Source: an uncultured Eubacterium sp. (lineage in GTDB: Bacteria; Bacillota; Clostridia; Oscillospirales; CAG-272). Taken from it: DNA of 64,000 nt. Below are positions 30,370-39,703 of this stretch, in pieces. Under the pieces are notes generated by a model. It saw nothing but the letters and a program-made list of their open reading frames with translations, had not been told where the DNA came from and made no database searches. Position 1 is the first letter of the stretch. The number at the start of each line of letters is the position of its first letter. The stretch is from assembly GCA_900544285.1 (NCBI GenBank), contig UQUT01000010.1:15053-79052 (forward strand). Reading direction: 5' to 3'. The position numbers and the translations under genes are program-made.

Positions 30370-31356
30370 ATGAATACCGTCGGCGAAGAAAGAAAAATAC
30401 TTTCCGATTGTATGGAAAAAAACTCCGTTGCGCTGGCAAGTTGCGCTGAAAAACGTATTGCGAGAATATATGAGCTTGCGCACGTGCTTTGCCGTGAAAT
30501 CCTTTCCGTAACGGACGGTGATATAATGACCGCCGTTTCCGTTTCGGATGAGGCGAGGGAAACCTATTCGGACGGAAAGAGAATTCTTTCGGGAGAGCTG
30601 CCGACAGGGGGCGAAAACGCGGAGCAAGGGCAGGTCGTTTCGGACACCGTCTCCCTCTGCGATACGTTCTGCCTTTGCAGGGCAATATCCCGCTTCGGCG
30701 GAGAAAAATATACGGATGCGGACGTTCTCGGTTGGCTCTCGGACGGTGATGTTATTCAGTCCGGACGAATCGGGGAGACGAAAGTTGCTTTTGTCCGCGG
30801 CAGGCAGGCAAACGAAGCGTTTTCAAGGTTTGCAAGATGTATCCCCGGGGGCGTTATGCCGTTCGGAGAGGAGAGCTTTGCGGATGTTTGCCGCTCCGTT
30901 TATTCCGGCGTGACCGAATACGGAATAGTTCCCGTCGAAAACTCGTCTGACGGCAGACTTGCGGGGCTTTACGGGCTTTTCGAACGTTACGGACTTTATA
31001 TAATCATGCTTTGTGAGGTCGGCTCGGGCGACGGCGAAGGATATACGAAATTCGCGCTTTGCTCGCGGTCGATGAAGCTCCTGCGCGCCGGAGGTGAAAG
31101 AATACTTCATATAAGACTTACGCTTGATACCGCGGGCGGACTTTCCGACCTTCTTTTCTGCGGGAAATATTTCGGAGCGTCACTCCGTCGCGCAGATCCC
31201 GTTCCCACGGCGGCGACGGGGAGGGAAAACTCGTTTGACGTTTCGTTCTGCGTCGACGGGGCGGATCTTGCGGGACTGATATGCGCTCTGAAACTTGAAT
31301 ATCCGCAGTTTTCGGCTGTCGGAATTTATACGGAAATAAAGGCGGAGGAGATATGA
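30370..31356 (+). CDS. Prephenate-dehydratase-like protein (degenerate P-protein)
   Basis: 328 residues from MNTVGEERK (AAAGGAG upstream). The first ~90 residues are helical and may be a remnant of a chorismate mutase domain. Residues ~140-240 resemble the dehydratase fold: VAFVRGRQANEAFSRF, PFGEESFADVCRSVYSG, YGIVPVENSSDGRLAGLYGL; the usual T-R-F motif is T-K-F (EGYTKFALCS). The last ~80 residues (HIRLTLDTAGGLSDLLF) look like an ACT domain. The substitutions make activity uncertain. The stop overlaps ruvC by ATGA, an unusual neighbour for aromatic biosynthesis. Confidence 0.6.
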   Translation: MNTVGEERKILSDCMEKNSVALASCAEKRIARIYELAHVLCREILSVTDGDIMTAVSVSDEARETYSDGKRILSGELPTGGENAEQGQVVSDTVSLCDTFCLCRAISRFGGEKYTDADVLGWLSDGDVIQSGRIGETKVAFVRGRQANEAFSRFARCIPGGVMPFGEESFADVCRSVYSGVTEYGIVPVENSSDGRLAGLYGLFERYGLYIIMLCEVGSGDGEGYTKFALCSRSMKLLRAGGERILHIRLTLDTAGGLSDLLFCGKYFGASLRRADPVPTAATGRENSFDVSFCVDGADLAGLICALKLEYPQFSAVGIYTEIKAEEI

Positions 31357-31868
31357 CGATACTCGGAATCGACCCGGGAATAGCCACTGTCGGCTATGGG
31401 GTCATACAATACGAAAACGGCAGATTCCGCACGATTGCGACGGGCGCGATAGAAACTCCGGCCGGAATTGACGTTGAAAACCGGCTTGAAATCGTATATA
31501 ACGACCTCTGCGAGCTGATAAAGATGTATTCGCCGACGGAAATGGCGATAGAGGAGCTGTTTTTCAATACAAACCAGAAAACGGCGATTGCCGTCGCCGA
31601 GGCAAGAGGAGTCATTCTTCTTGCGGCGAGAAAAAACAACCTCAATATAGCCGAATATACGCCCATACAGGTCAAAATGGCGGTGACGGGATACGGCAGA
31701 GCGGAAAAAAAGCAGGTTCAGGAAATGGTGAAAATCATTCTGGGACTTCCGAAAATACCGAAGCCGGACGACGCGGCGGACGCGCTCGCGCTTGCAATAT
31801 GTCACGCGCACTGCGGCGGCTCGAAGATACAACAGTTTTATAACGGTAAAAAGAAAAAACTCGTTTGA
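31353..31868 (+). CDS. ruvC: Crossover junction endodeoxyribonuclease RuvC
   Basis: 171 residues, normal. The four acidic active-site residues are visible: Asp in GIDPGIATVG, Glu in IEELFFN, and the pair in KPDDAADALALAICH. RuvC resolves Holliday junctions by paired nicks. It overlaps the upstream gene by four bases and is followed by ruvA and ruvB, the complete branch-migration and resolution set. Confidence 0.97.
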   Translation: MTILGIDPGIATVGYGVIQYENGRFRTIATGAIETPAGIDVENRLEIVYNDLCELIKMYSPTEMAIEELFFNTNQKTAIAVAEARGVILLAARKNNLNIAEYTPIQVKMAVTGYGRAEKKQVQEMVKIILGLPKIPKPDDAADALALAICHAHCGGSKIQQFYNGKKKKLV

Positions 31869-31883
31869 TAAAGGGGATAGGTT

Positions 31884-32477
31884 ATGTTTTATTACGTCAA
31901 GGGCGAGCTCGTAATGACCGACCCGCAGAGCGCGGTCGTCGATTGCGGCGGCGTCGGATACAAGCTGACAGTCAGTATGAATACGCTTTCACATCTCACC
32001 GAGACGGGGAAAAAGGTATGCCTGTATACGCATTTTTCTGTCAGGGAAGATGCCGTTGAGCTTTTCGGTTTTTACGATACGGAGGAGCTTTCGGCTTTCA
32101 GACTTCTTATATCGGTCTCCGGAGTAGGGCCGAAGGCGGCGATGGCGATACTTTCGCTCCTTTCGCCGGAGAAGTTTGCCGTTGCCGTAAGCTCCGGAGA
32201 CACAAAAACCCTTGCAAAGGCGCAGGGAATCGGAGCAAAGACGGCGGCGAGAATTGTTCTTGAACTCAAGGATAAGGTCAGCGCGGTAGCTACGGTGGAC
32301 GGCGAAGAGGACGTCGGCGTGACGGATCTCGGCGGAATAAGAGACGATGCTCTCGAAGCGCTTATGGTGCTCGGATATCAGCGTCAGGCGGCACAGAAGG
32401 CGCTTGCCGGCTGCAAGGGCGACACGCTTGAAGAGCTTATGCGTGCGGCGCTGAAGAAAATCGGCTCAAAAATGTAA
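31884..32477 (+). CDS. ruvA: Holliday junction branch migration protein RuvA
   Basis: 197 residues: OB-fold (MFYYVKGELVMTDPQS), two helix-hairpin-helix units (LLISVSGVGPKAAMAIL and LAKAQGIGAKTAARIVLELKDK) and a C-terminal three-helix domain that contacts RuvB (DALEALMVLGYQRQAAQKAL). Binds the four-way junction. Between ruvC and ruvB with short gaps. Confidence 0.97.
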   Translation: MFYYVKGELVMTDPQSAVVDCGGVGYKLTVSMNTLSHLTETGKKVCLYTHFSVREDAVELFGFYDTEELSAFRLLISVSGVGPKAAMAILSLLSPEKFAVAVSSGDTKTLAKAQGIGAKTAARIVLELKDKVSAVATVDGEEDVGVTDLGGIRDDALEALMVLGYQRQAAQKALAGCKGDTLEELMRAALKKIGSKM

Positions 32478-32495
32478 TTCGGAGGAGAAAACAAC

Positions 32496-33581
32496 GTGGC
32501 TATAAACAAATTCGATATGGGAAATACAGCCGAGGACGATTTCGGGCTCGATACGAGAATAGTCAATGCCGGATATGCCGATGAGGACGGAGATATTGAG
32601 GTCGGGCTGAGACCGAAAACTCTTGAAGATTACGTCGGGCAGGAGCGGGCAAAGGAAAATCTGAGAATATATATAGAGGCGGCAAAGCAGAGAGGCGAGT
32701 CACTTGACCATGTTCTGCTTTACGGTCCGCCCGGACTCGGCAAAACGACGCTTGCAAACATCATCGCAAACGAGATGGGAGTCAACATAAGAATAACGTC
32801 GGGACCCGCAATCGAAAAGCAGGGCGACCTTGCCGCACTTCTTACAAACTTAAACGACGGCGACGTGCTTTTTATCGACGAGATACACCGTCTGCCGAGA
32901 AATGTTGAAGAAATTCTGTATCCCGCTATGGAGGATTACGCTCTCGACTTTATCATCGGCAAGGGGCCTGCGGCAAGAAGCCTGCGTATGGCGCTGAACA
33001 GATTCACCCTCATCGGTGCAACGACGAGAGCCGGTCAGCTTTCGACTCCTCTCCGCGACCGTTTCGGCGTTCTTCTGCGTCTTGAGCTTTATTCGCACGA
33101 GGAACTGGCTGACATCATCAGAAGAAGCGCAGGGATACTCGGAGTTTCCATATCCGATGACGGCGCAAGAGAACTTGCAAAGCGATCAAGAGGAACGCCG
33201 CGTATAGCAAACAGATTGCTTCGTCGTGTTCGTGATTTTGCGCAGATAAAAGGTGACGGAACCGTCACGAAAGAGATGACGGACCTTGCATTGAAAATGC
33301 TTGACATAGACGAGCTGGGTCTTGACAACACAGACAGAAGAATGCTTGAATCCATTATAAAATTTTATGACGGCGGTCCCGTCGGGCTTGATACGCTCTC
33401 CGTGACGATAGGCGAGGAAGCGGTAACGCTGGAGGATGTTTACGAGCCTTATCTGATACAGATAGGCTTTATAAACAGAACACCGAGGGGAAGATGTGTC
33501 ACAAGGCTTGCCTATGAACATCTCGGAATACCGATGATAAAATCTGTCGGAGCGCAGACAAAACTTGATATTGATGAGTGA
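32496..33581 (+). CDS. ruvB: Holliday junction branch migration helicase RuvB
   Basis: 361 residues, GTG start after GGAGGAG. Walker A GPPGLGKTTLA, Walker B FIDEIHRL, sensor GATTRAGQLSTPLRDRFG, and a C-terminal winged helix ending in the PRGRC turn (NRTPRGRCVTRLAYEHLG). Hexameric motor that drives branch migration with RuvA. About 25 residues longer than many RuvB proteins at the N-terminus. Confidence 0.97.
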   Translation: MAINKFDMGNTAEDDFGLDTRIVNAGYADEDGDIEVGLRPKTLEDYVGQERAKENLRIYIEAAKQRGESLDHVLLYGPPGLGKTTLANIIANEMGVNIRITSGPAIEKQGDLAALLTNLNDGDVLFIDEIHRLPRNVEEILYPAMEDYALDFIIGKGPAARSLRMALNRFTLIGATTRAGQLSTPLRDRFGVLLRLELYSHEELADIIRRSAGILGVSISDDGARELAKRSRGTPRIANRLLRRVRDFAQIKGDGTVTKEMTDLALKMLDIDELGLDNTDRRMLESIIKFYDGGPVGLDTLSVTIGEEAVTLEDVYEPYLIQIGFINRTPRGRCVTRLAYEHLGIPMIKSVGAQTKLDIDE

Positions 33582-33589
33582 GGAAAGAA

Positions 33590-34444
33590 ATGTTTATATC
33601 CGACAAATGGAAAGAATATGAACTTATCGACGCTTCGGACGGCGAGCGGCTTGAACGCTGGGGGAAATACATTCTCCGTCGTCCCGACCCGCAGATAATA
33701 TGGAAAAATGCGAAAAAGAGCAACCTATGGAGCAAGGCGGACGCCGTTTACAGTCGAAAAGGCGGCGGTGGGGAATGGACAAAGCGCAATGTTCCGGAGA
33801 GCTGGAATATATCATACGTAGAATTGACCTTCAAAATAAAGCCGATGGGCTTCAAACACACGGGACTTTTTCCGGAGCAGGCGGCAAACTGGGACTACTG
33901 CGCCGACCTTATAAAAAACGCGGACAGACCGATAAAGGTTCTGAATCTCTTTGCCTATACAGGTGCGGCGACTGTTTCAGCCGCAATGGCGGGAGCGTCC
34001 GTCTGTCATGTCGACGCGGCGAAAGGCATGGTTGCGCAGGCAAAAGAAAATGCGGCGCTCTCCGGTCTTGCGGAAGCTCCGATAAGATATATAGTCGACG
34101 ATTGCAGGAAATTTATAGAGCGGGAAATCCGCAGGGGAAACAGGTATGACGGAATCATTATGGATCCTCCGTCGTACGGCAGGGGACCTTCGGGCGAGGT
34201 ATGGAAGCTTGAAGACTGCATTGACGATTTTATAAAACTCACGGCAAAGCTCCTTTCCGAAAATCCTCTTTTCGTGCTTGTGAATTCATACACAACGGGA
34301 CTTTCTTCGTCCGCAATCGGTTACATTATGAAGCAGGTTTTTCCCGAGGGCGAGCTTGAATGCGGCGAGCTTATGCTCCCCGTCAAAGCGTCCGGAGGAC
34401 TTCTTCCTTGCGGTTCGAGCGCAAGATATACGTTCAAAAAATAA
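33590..34444 (+). CDS. Class I SAM-dependent rRNA methyltransferase (RlmI/RlmK-like)
   Basis: 284 residues from ATG 33590, preferred over an upstream in-frame GTG because GAGGAAAG lies just ahead. The N-terminal part (MFISDKWKEYELIDA) leads into a Rossmann methyltransferase: motif I VLNLFAYTGAATVSAAMAG, acidic end of the next strand CHVDAAKG, and catalytic-type motif IIMDPPSYGRG. Family members methylate cytosines or guanines in 23S rRNA. It overlaps nothing but follows ruvB by eight bases. Confidence 0.85.
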   Translation: MFISDKWKEYELIDASDGERLERWGKYILRRPDPQIIWKNAKKSNLWSKADAVYSRKGGGGEWTKRNVPESWNISYVELTFKIKPMGFKHTGLFPEQAANWDYCADLIKNADRPIKVLNLFAYTGAATVSAAMAGASVCHVDAAKGMVAQAKENAALSGLAEAPIRYIVDDCRKFIEREIRRGNRYDGIIMDPPSYGRGPSGEVWKLEDCIDDFIKLTAKLLSENPLFVLVNSYTTGLSSSAIGYIMKQVFPEGELECGELMLPVKASGGLLPCGSSARYTFKK

Positions 34445-34462
34445 GTTACTTGGGAAAGAAAA

Positions 34463-35317
34463 ATGGCAGAAACAGTTATAAAAACCGAAAAGCTCGGCTT
34501 TTCGTATGATGAGGACGGGAAAAAAGTTCCCGTTCTGCACGATGTCGATCTTGAAATAGAGCGGGGCAGCTTTACCTGTATTCTCGGGCACAACGGCTCC
34601 GGAAAGAGTACGCTTGCAAAATTGCTCAGCCTTGTGCTTTCTCCGTCGTCGGGGAAGGTTGTGCTTTTCGGAAAAAATACGGACGGAATAACGGAGGACG
34701 AGGCTTACGAGCTTCGTCGCAGGGTCGGAATGGTATTTCAGAACCCCGATAACCAGCTTGTTGCAACGGTTGTTGAGGAGGACGTGGCGTTCGGACCGGA
34801 AAATCTCGGAATCGAGCCGTCCGAAATAAGAAAAAGAGTTGACGACGCGCTTGAGCTCGTCGGTATGAGCGAATACAAAAAGCATTCGCCTCACAGGCTT
34901 TCCGGCGGACAGAAACAGAGAGTTGCGATAGCGGGAATAATTGCGCTGGATCCGGACGTCATCATTTTTGACGAATCGACCGCTATGCTTGACCCTATCG
35001 GCAGGGCGGAGGTTATGGAAACGATAAAAAAACTCGCCGCAAGAGGAACGACGGTCATTCTGATCACTCACTATATGGAGGAAGCCGCCGAAGCGGACAG
35101 GGCTGTCGTTCTTGACGACGGTCGCATTACGGCGGACGGCAAGCCCGAGGACGTTTTTTCCATGACGGAAACTATTGAAAAAGCGGGGCTTGAAATCCCG
35201 CAGGTGACAAGGCTTCTGAAAGCCCTGAAATCCGACGGAATAAACGTCGATACCCGTGCTCTGACTCCGCAAGGTGCGGCAGAGGCGATAAAATGCGCTT
35301 TGGGAGGCAGAAAATGA
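34463..35317 (+). CDS. ecfA1: Energy-coupling factor transporter ATPase (first)
   Basis: 284 residues. Walker A GHNGSGKST, Q-loop VFQNPDNQLVATVVEEDV typical of EcfA, signature LSGGQKQR, Walker B VIIFDESTAMLDPIGR and H-loop ITHYMEE. Together with the next two genes it forms the ECF module that powers several separate vitamin-binding S components such as ThiT. The stop overlaps the second ATPase start by ATGA. Confidence 0.95.
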   Translation: MAETVIKTEKLGFSYDEDGKKVPVLHDVDLEIERGSFTCILGHNGSGKSTLAKLLSLVLSPSSGKVVLFGKNTDGITEDEAYELRRRVGMVFQNPDNQLVATVVEEDVAFGPENLGIEPSEIRKRVDDALELVGMSEYKKHSPHRLSGGQKQRVAIAGIIALDPDVIIFDESTAMLDPIGRAEVMETIKKLAARGTTVILITHYMEEAAEADRAVVLDDGRITADGKPEDVFSMTETIEKAGLEIPQVTRLLKALKSDGINVDTRALTPQGAAEAIKCALGGRK

Positions 35318-36177
35318 CGGCAGCCGAACTTAAAAACGTATCTTATACTTATAGTAAAGGCACGCCGTTTGAGTCGGCGGCGGTTACTGACGTTTCAGCC
35401 GTGTTTGAAAGCGGTATGATAACGGGAATAATAGGGCATACGGGGTCGGGAAAGTCGACGGTTGCCCAGCTGATAAACGGACTCCTGCCCGTCTCCTCGG
35501 GGGAAGTATTCGTTTGCGGGAAGAACATCTGGGAAGAGCCGAAGAAAATGCGGCAGGTACGCTTTACGGCGGGACTTGTGTTCCAGTATCCCGAGTATCA
35601 GCTCTTTGATGAAACAATTTATAAAGATATATCCTTCGGACCGAAGAATATGGGACTTTCCGAAAAGGAAATCGACGAAAGAGTCAGAGATGCGGCGCGC
35701 GACGTCGGCCTTGACGAGGCTCTTCTCGAAAAATCGCCGTTTGAGCTTTCCGGCGGGCAGAAGCGCCGTGCGGCAATCGCAGGCGTACTTGCTATGCGTC
35801 CGAAGGTTCTGATACTCGACGAGCCTGCCGCGGGTCTTGACCCGAGGGGTAGGAGGGAGATTCTCGGCAATATCGCAGCATACAGGGACAAAACCGGTGC
35901 GGCAATAATTATGATAAGTCACAGTATGGAGGACATTGCGGAATATTGCGATAAAATCGTCGTTATGAGCGATTCAAAGGTTCTTCTTTCCGGCACGCCG
36001 GAGGAGGTATTCTCCAATTCGGATGAGCTTATGAAAACCGGACTGACGGTTCCGCAGGTGACGAAGGTTCTCTGCGAGCTGAAGGCGATGGGATATGACG
36101 TCGATACCTCGGCATATACCGTTGACAAAGCGGAAAAAGAAATTCTCCGCCTTTTCGGAGGTGAGGGGAAATGCTGA
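35314..36177 (+). CDS. ecfA2: Energy-coupling factor transporter ATPase (second)
   Basis: 287 residues from MTAAELKNVSYTY; the ATG overlaps the preceding stop. Walker A GHTGSGKST, Q-loop VFQYPEYQLFDETIYKDI, signature LSGGQKRR, Walker B VLILDEPAAGLDPRG, H-loop ISHSMED. Forms the heterodimer with EcfA1. Overlaps the ecfT start by seven bases. Confidence 0.95.
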   Translation: MTAAELKNVSYTYSKGTPFESAAVTDVSAVFESGMITGIIGHTGSGKSTVAQLINGLLPVSSGEVFVCGKNIWEEPKKMRQVRFTAGLVFQYPEYQLFDETIYKDISFGPKNMGLSEKEIDERVRDAARDVGLDEALLEKSPFELSGGQKRRAAIAGVLAMRPKVLILDEPAAGLDPRGRREILGNIAAYRDKTGAAIIMISHSMEDIAEYCDKIVVMSDSKVLLSGTPEEVFSNSDELMKTGLTVPQVTKVLCELKAMGYDVDTSAYTVDKAEKEILRLFGGEGKC

Positions 36178-37001
36178 AGGACGTAACGCTCGGGCAGTAC
36201 TTTCCCGGAAACTCGATTTTTCACAAGACCGACCCGAGGATAAAAATACTTCTGACTATCGCATATATAGTTGCGATATTTCTTGCAAAGAGCGGGGCGG
36301 CATATGCGCTTCTGCTGTTGGTATCGATTCTTATCACGATAATGTCCGGAATACGCCTTTCGGTTATTCTGAAGGGAATAAAGCCGCTGATTTTCGTTGT
36401 AATCATCACGGCGATAATCAACGTTTTCTGGTATTCTCCGCCGGAAGGAACGGAGCCGCTTTTCAGCTTCTGGAAGATAAACATTTACCTTGGCGGACTG
36501 CTGACTGCGCTGTATATGGCGATAAGAATTCTCTGTCTTATCCTCGGCACAGGCGTCGTGCTGACATATACGACTTCGCCCATAGCGCTGACGGACGCGA
36601 TTGAAAGTCTGCTTTCGCCGCTCAAATTGATAAAGCTGCCTGTTCACGAATTTTCAATGATGATGACAATCGCTCTGCGCTTCATTCCGACGCTGATTGA
36701 AGAAACGGACAAGATAATGTCGGCGCAGAAGGCGCGAGGCGCAGACTTTTCAAGCGGCGGACTTATAAAAAGAGCAAAGGCGCTTCTGCCTGTGCTCGTT
36801 CCGCTTTTCATCTCGGCTTTCCGCCGTGCAGACGAGCTTGCCGTTGCAATGGAATGTCGGTGTTACAGAGGCGGCAAAGGCAGAACAAAGATGACCCGCC
36901 GCACTCTCCGCCCGTATGATTTTATCCTTGTGATATTTTTCGGGGCGTTTATTGCGGGAGTCGTGCTGATAAACAAATATATCCCGTTTTACACGGTGTG
37001 A
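36171..37001 (+). CDS. ecfT: Energy-coupling factor transporter transmembrane protein EcfT
   Basis: 276 residues. Begins with the usual TLGQYFPGNSIFHKTDPR, has about five to six membrane helices, and carries the two coupling helices with the Ala-Arg-Gly motifs: first as SAQKARGADFSSGG, second in the variant form MECRCYRGGKGR (Cys in place of Ala and Gly). These motifs transmit ATPase motion to the S component. Confidence 0.94.
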   Translation: MLKDVTLGQYFPGNSIFHKTDPRIKILLTIAYIVAIFLAKSGAAYALLLLVSILITIMSGIRLSVILKGIKPLIFVVIITAIINVFWYSPPEGTEPLFSFWKINIYLGGLLTALYMAIRILCLILGTGVVLTYTTSPIALTDAIESLLSPLKLIKLPVHEFSMMMTIALRFIPTLIEETDKIMSAQKARGADFSSGGLIKRAKALLPVLVPLFISAFRRADELAVAMECRCYRGGKGRTKMTRRTLRPYDFILVIFFGAFIAGVVLINKYIPFYTV

Positions 37002-37007
37002 GGTGGT

Positions 37008-37748
37008 ATGAAATACCTTTTGAAGTTATCGTATCTCGGAACGGCGTATTCGGGTTTTCAGGTTCAACCAAACGGCGATACCGTTCAGGGGAGGCTTTGC
37101 GACGCGGGAAAGACGCTTTTCGGAGTTGACTGTGCCGTCACCGGTTGCAGTCGTACGGACAGCGGCGTTCATGCAAAGGAATATTACGCAACGCTTGAAA
37201 AGCACGGCGGAGCCGATATTCCGGCGGAAAAGCTGCCGCGCGCCATAAACACTTATCTGCCGAAGGATATTTCCGTTATAACGGCGGAGACTGTCGATGA
37301 CGGTTATTCCGTCCGTCGGCACGTTACGGGAAAAGAATATGAATATCTCATTCTGAATTCCCCCGTCGGCGACCCGTTTCTTTTTGGCAGGGCGTATCAT
37401 TATCCGCACCCGCTTGATATTTTGAAAATGAACGAGGCGGCGAAGTATTTTGTCGGCAGACATGATTTTGCGGCGTTTATGGCTTCGGGCAGTAGCATTG
37501 CGGACACCGTGCGCACGGTCACCGGGTGCCGCGTCGAAAGAGACGGGGACAGAGTAAAGATATATATGTCGGCGGATGGATTTCTTTACAACATGGTGAG
37601 AATAACCGTCGGAACGCTGATTGAGGTGTCGGAGGGGAAAATTGCCCCTTGCGACATTGAAAAAATCATAAATTCAAAGGACAGGACGCTTGCGGGAAGA
37701 ACGGCTCCCGCCGAGGGGCTGTATCTCGGAAAGGTCTTTATAAAATAA
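37008..37748 (+). CDS. truA: tRNA pseudouridine(38-40) synthase TruA
   Basis: 246 residues. The catalytic Asp is in GCSRTDSGVHA (residue ~50). Other TruA marks are LSYLGTAYSGFQVQPNG at the start, KEYEYLI, FVGRHDFAAFMASGS and the C-terminal GFLYNMVRITVGTLIEV. It modifies the anticodon stem of many tRNAs. ecfAAT-truA is a standard Bacillota order. Confidence 0.97.
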   Translation: MKYLLKLSYLGTAYSGFQVQPNGDTVQGRLCDAGKTLFGVDCAVTGCSRTDSGVHAKEYYATLEKHGGADIPAEKLPRAINTYLPKDISVITAETVDDGYSVRRHVTGKEYEYLILNSPVGDPFLFGRAYHYPHPLDILKMNEAAKYFVGRHDFAAFMASGSSIADTVRTVTGCRVERDGDRVKIYMSADGFLYNMVRITVGTLIEVSEGKIAPCDIEKIINSKDRTLAGRTAPAEGLYLGKVFIK

Positions 37749-37770
37749 CCGAAAAAGGAGGACGGCGGCT

Positions 37771-38973
37771 TTGAACAGTGGCGAAAAAAGACTGTCGCAG
37801 GGCGAAAAAATGTCAGCCGACAAATACTGGAAGGCGCTTGCCGGAAAATATCATGTTGCGAAATATGTTATAGTCGTTGTCCTTGTTATAATGATAGTTT
37901 TCATGGCGATATTCGGAAGCGGGGAGCTGAAAGCCGAAAATTTCAGATATTTTTTCAAATATTTTCAGATAAACCCGTTTTCCTCGGCTTCGTCATACAA
38001 TGACATAACATTCACCGGAAATTCAGATATGAAGTTTTCGATGTATAAAGGCGACCTTGTGTCGCTTTGCGACGGAAAACTGACCGTTTATTCGGTATCG
38101 GGGAAAATACAGCTTTCGGCGGACGCCGCGGGCGCGGACACCGTCGTGAGCGACGGAAAATATCTTTCGCTTTATAAAAGAGGCGGGAACACCGCAACGC
38201 TGTACAATTCCTTTTCCGCCGTACACACGATAAACTCCGAATATCCGATAAACGATATCTGCGTCGGGCCGGACGGAGGGTTTGCGGTTGTCACATCGGA
38301 AAAGAACGTCCGCTCCGCGGTGCTTGTTTACAGCAAGGCGTTTTCCCTTGTTTACACATGGAAGTCGACCGATAAATACGTTTCATCCGTCAGGCTTTCC
38401 GAAAATGGAAAAAGCGTCGGTATTTTCGCGAGCGGCACGGAAAACGGCATACCTTATTGCGAGCTTATCGTGAAAAAAACCGGCACGGGAGAAACGACCG
38501 TCGACGAAAAATACAGGGGCGAAACTCCGTATTATGTTTTCTTCTCCGATGACGGCGGGACGATTTCCGTGACAGACAGGGCGGCAAGATTTTATTCTCC
38601 TTCGGGCGAAAAGCGCGGAGAGGAGACTTTTTCCGGAATGCTGACCGATGTGTGTTTTTCGGATGACAGGCTCGCCGTTGCAAGAAGCGAGGTCGGCTTT
38701 TCGGGAACAAACGTCACTGTCTTCTCCGGAGATGGAGACGCCCGCCGCGACTTCTCGACAGGTGAAAAGATATATTCCGTCTGTCCGAACGGGGAAAACG
38801 TTTTTCTCCTCGGTTACGGAAAGTTATATGTAAAAGGGCAATATGAAGATGAACTTGACATAGAGGGCGGTGCGCTCGATATGTTTGCTCTTGACGAAAG
38901 TGACATTATTCTGTGCTATACATACGGCACACGGCTTGCCCGTGTCGGCGTGGGAGAAGGGGGTAAAAAATGA
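37771..38973 (+). CDS. DUF5711-like membrane-anchored beta-propeller protein
   Basis: 400 residues from a TTG start with GGAGG nine bases upstream. After a short cytoplasmic head there is one membrane segment (about residues 33-52), then a long exported region of WD-like blades (for example GDLVSLCDGKLTVYSVSGK, SDGKYLSLYKRGG, SDDRLAVARSE). Such DUF5711 proteins are found next to cvpA in related bacteria; the function is unknown. The stop overlaps cvpA by ATGA. Confidence 0.75.
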   Translation: MNSGEKRLSQGEKMSADKYWKALAGKYHVAKYVIVVVLVIMIVFMAIFGSGELKAENFRYFFKYFQINPFSSASSYNDITFTGNSDMKFSMYKGDLVSLCDGKLTVYSVSGKIQLSADAAGADTVVSDGKYLSLYKRGGNTATLYNSFSAVHTINSEYPINDICVGPDGGFAVVTSEKNVRSAVLVYSKAFSLVYTWKSTDKYVSSVRLSENGKSVGIFASGTENGIPYCELIVKKTGTGETTVDEKYRGETPYYVFFSDDGGTISVTDRAARFYSPSGEKRGEETFSGMLTDVCFSDDRLAVARSEVGFSGTNVTVFSGDGDARRDFSTGEKIYSVCPNGENVFLLGYGKLYVKGQYEDELDIEGGALDMFALDESDIILCYTYGTRLARVGVGEGGKK

Positions 38974-39653
38974 TTGATATTATAATTGCCGCGGTCATGG
39001 TGCTTATAATTGCGATATCCGCTTTTATCGGCATGAAAAAAGGATTTATAAGGATGATTGCGGGCTTTGTTGAATATGTTGTGTCATTTCTTCTGGCTTA
39101 TGTGTTCTGCTCAAAGCTGGCGGTGTATGTAAAGAAGATACCTTTCATAGCCAAGATGGTGACGGATACGGAAATGCCGTCGCTTGAAGGAATGACGCTC
39201 GGGGAAAAGATAAAATTCGTTGTTGACTATATAGTCGATAACGTCATAGCAAAGGGCGCGGATCAGGCGAGCCTTGAAGCCGCCGCGATAGTCAAAAACT
39301 ATATAGCATCGATTATATCGACAGCGATAGCGTTTATACTGATCTTTGTCGTGACCTTGCTTTTACAGAAGCTGATCGTGCTTCTGCTCGATCTTGCGGC
39401 AAAGGCGCCGGGACTCAAACAGATAAACGGCGGGCTCGGATTTGTGTTCGGGCTTGTGTGCGGGTCATTCTGGACGTGGCTTCTGGCGAACATTTTCGTC
39501 CGCGCCGCACTTCCGATACTCTGCGCAAAATTTCCAGAAACGTTTACGGAAGCGCTTGCGAGCGGAGCCGTTATGACATTTTTCCTGAAGATAAATCCCG
39601 TCTCCCTTGTGCTGAATTTTCTCACATGGATTGCGGATAAATTTACAAAATAA
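38970..39653 (+). CDS. CvpA family membrane protein
   Basis: 227 residues with the CvpA pattern: IDIIIAAVMVLIIAISAFIGMKKGFIR at the start, then helices near 28-45, 110-135 and 155-180, and an amphipathic loop between. CvpA in other bacteria is linked to colicin V production and envelope maintenance. Overlaps the DUF5711-like gene by four bases. Confidence 0.82.
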   Translation: MIDIIIAAVMVLIIAISAFIGMKKGFIRMIAGFVEYVVSFLLAYVFCSKLAVYVKKIPFIAKMVTDTEMPSLEGMTLGEKIKFVVDYIVDNVIAKGADQASLEAAAIVKNYIASIISTAIAFILIFVVTLLLQKLIVLLLDLAAKAPGLKQINGGLGFVFGLVCGSFWTWLLANIFVRAALPILCAKFPETFTEALASGAVMTFFLKINPVSLVLNFLTWIADKFTK

Positions 39654-39703
39654 AAAATCAACTGCGTCGGCGGCGCATAATCCGCCGAGAACGGACGAAA
39701 TCT

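Noticed and set aside
34286..35272. 328-residue minus-strand frame opposite ecfA1
   Set aside because: Fully antisense to an unambiguous ECF ATPase gene, with no ribosome site and an atypical residue mix.
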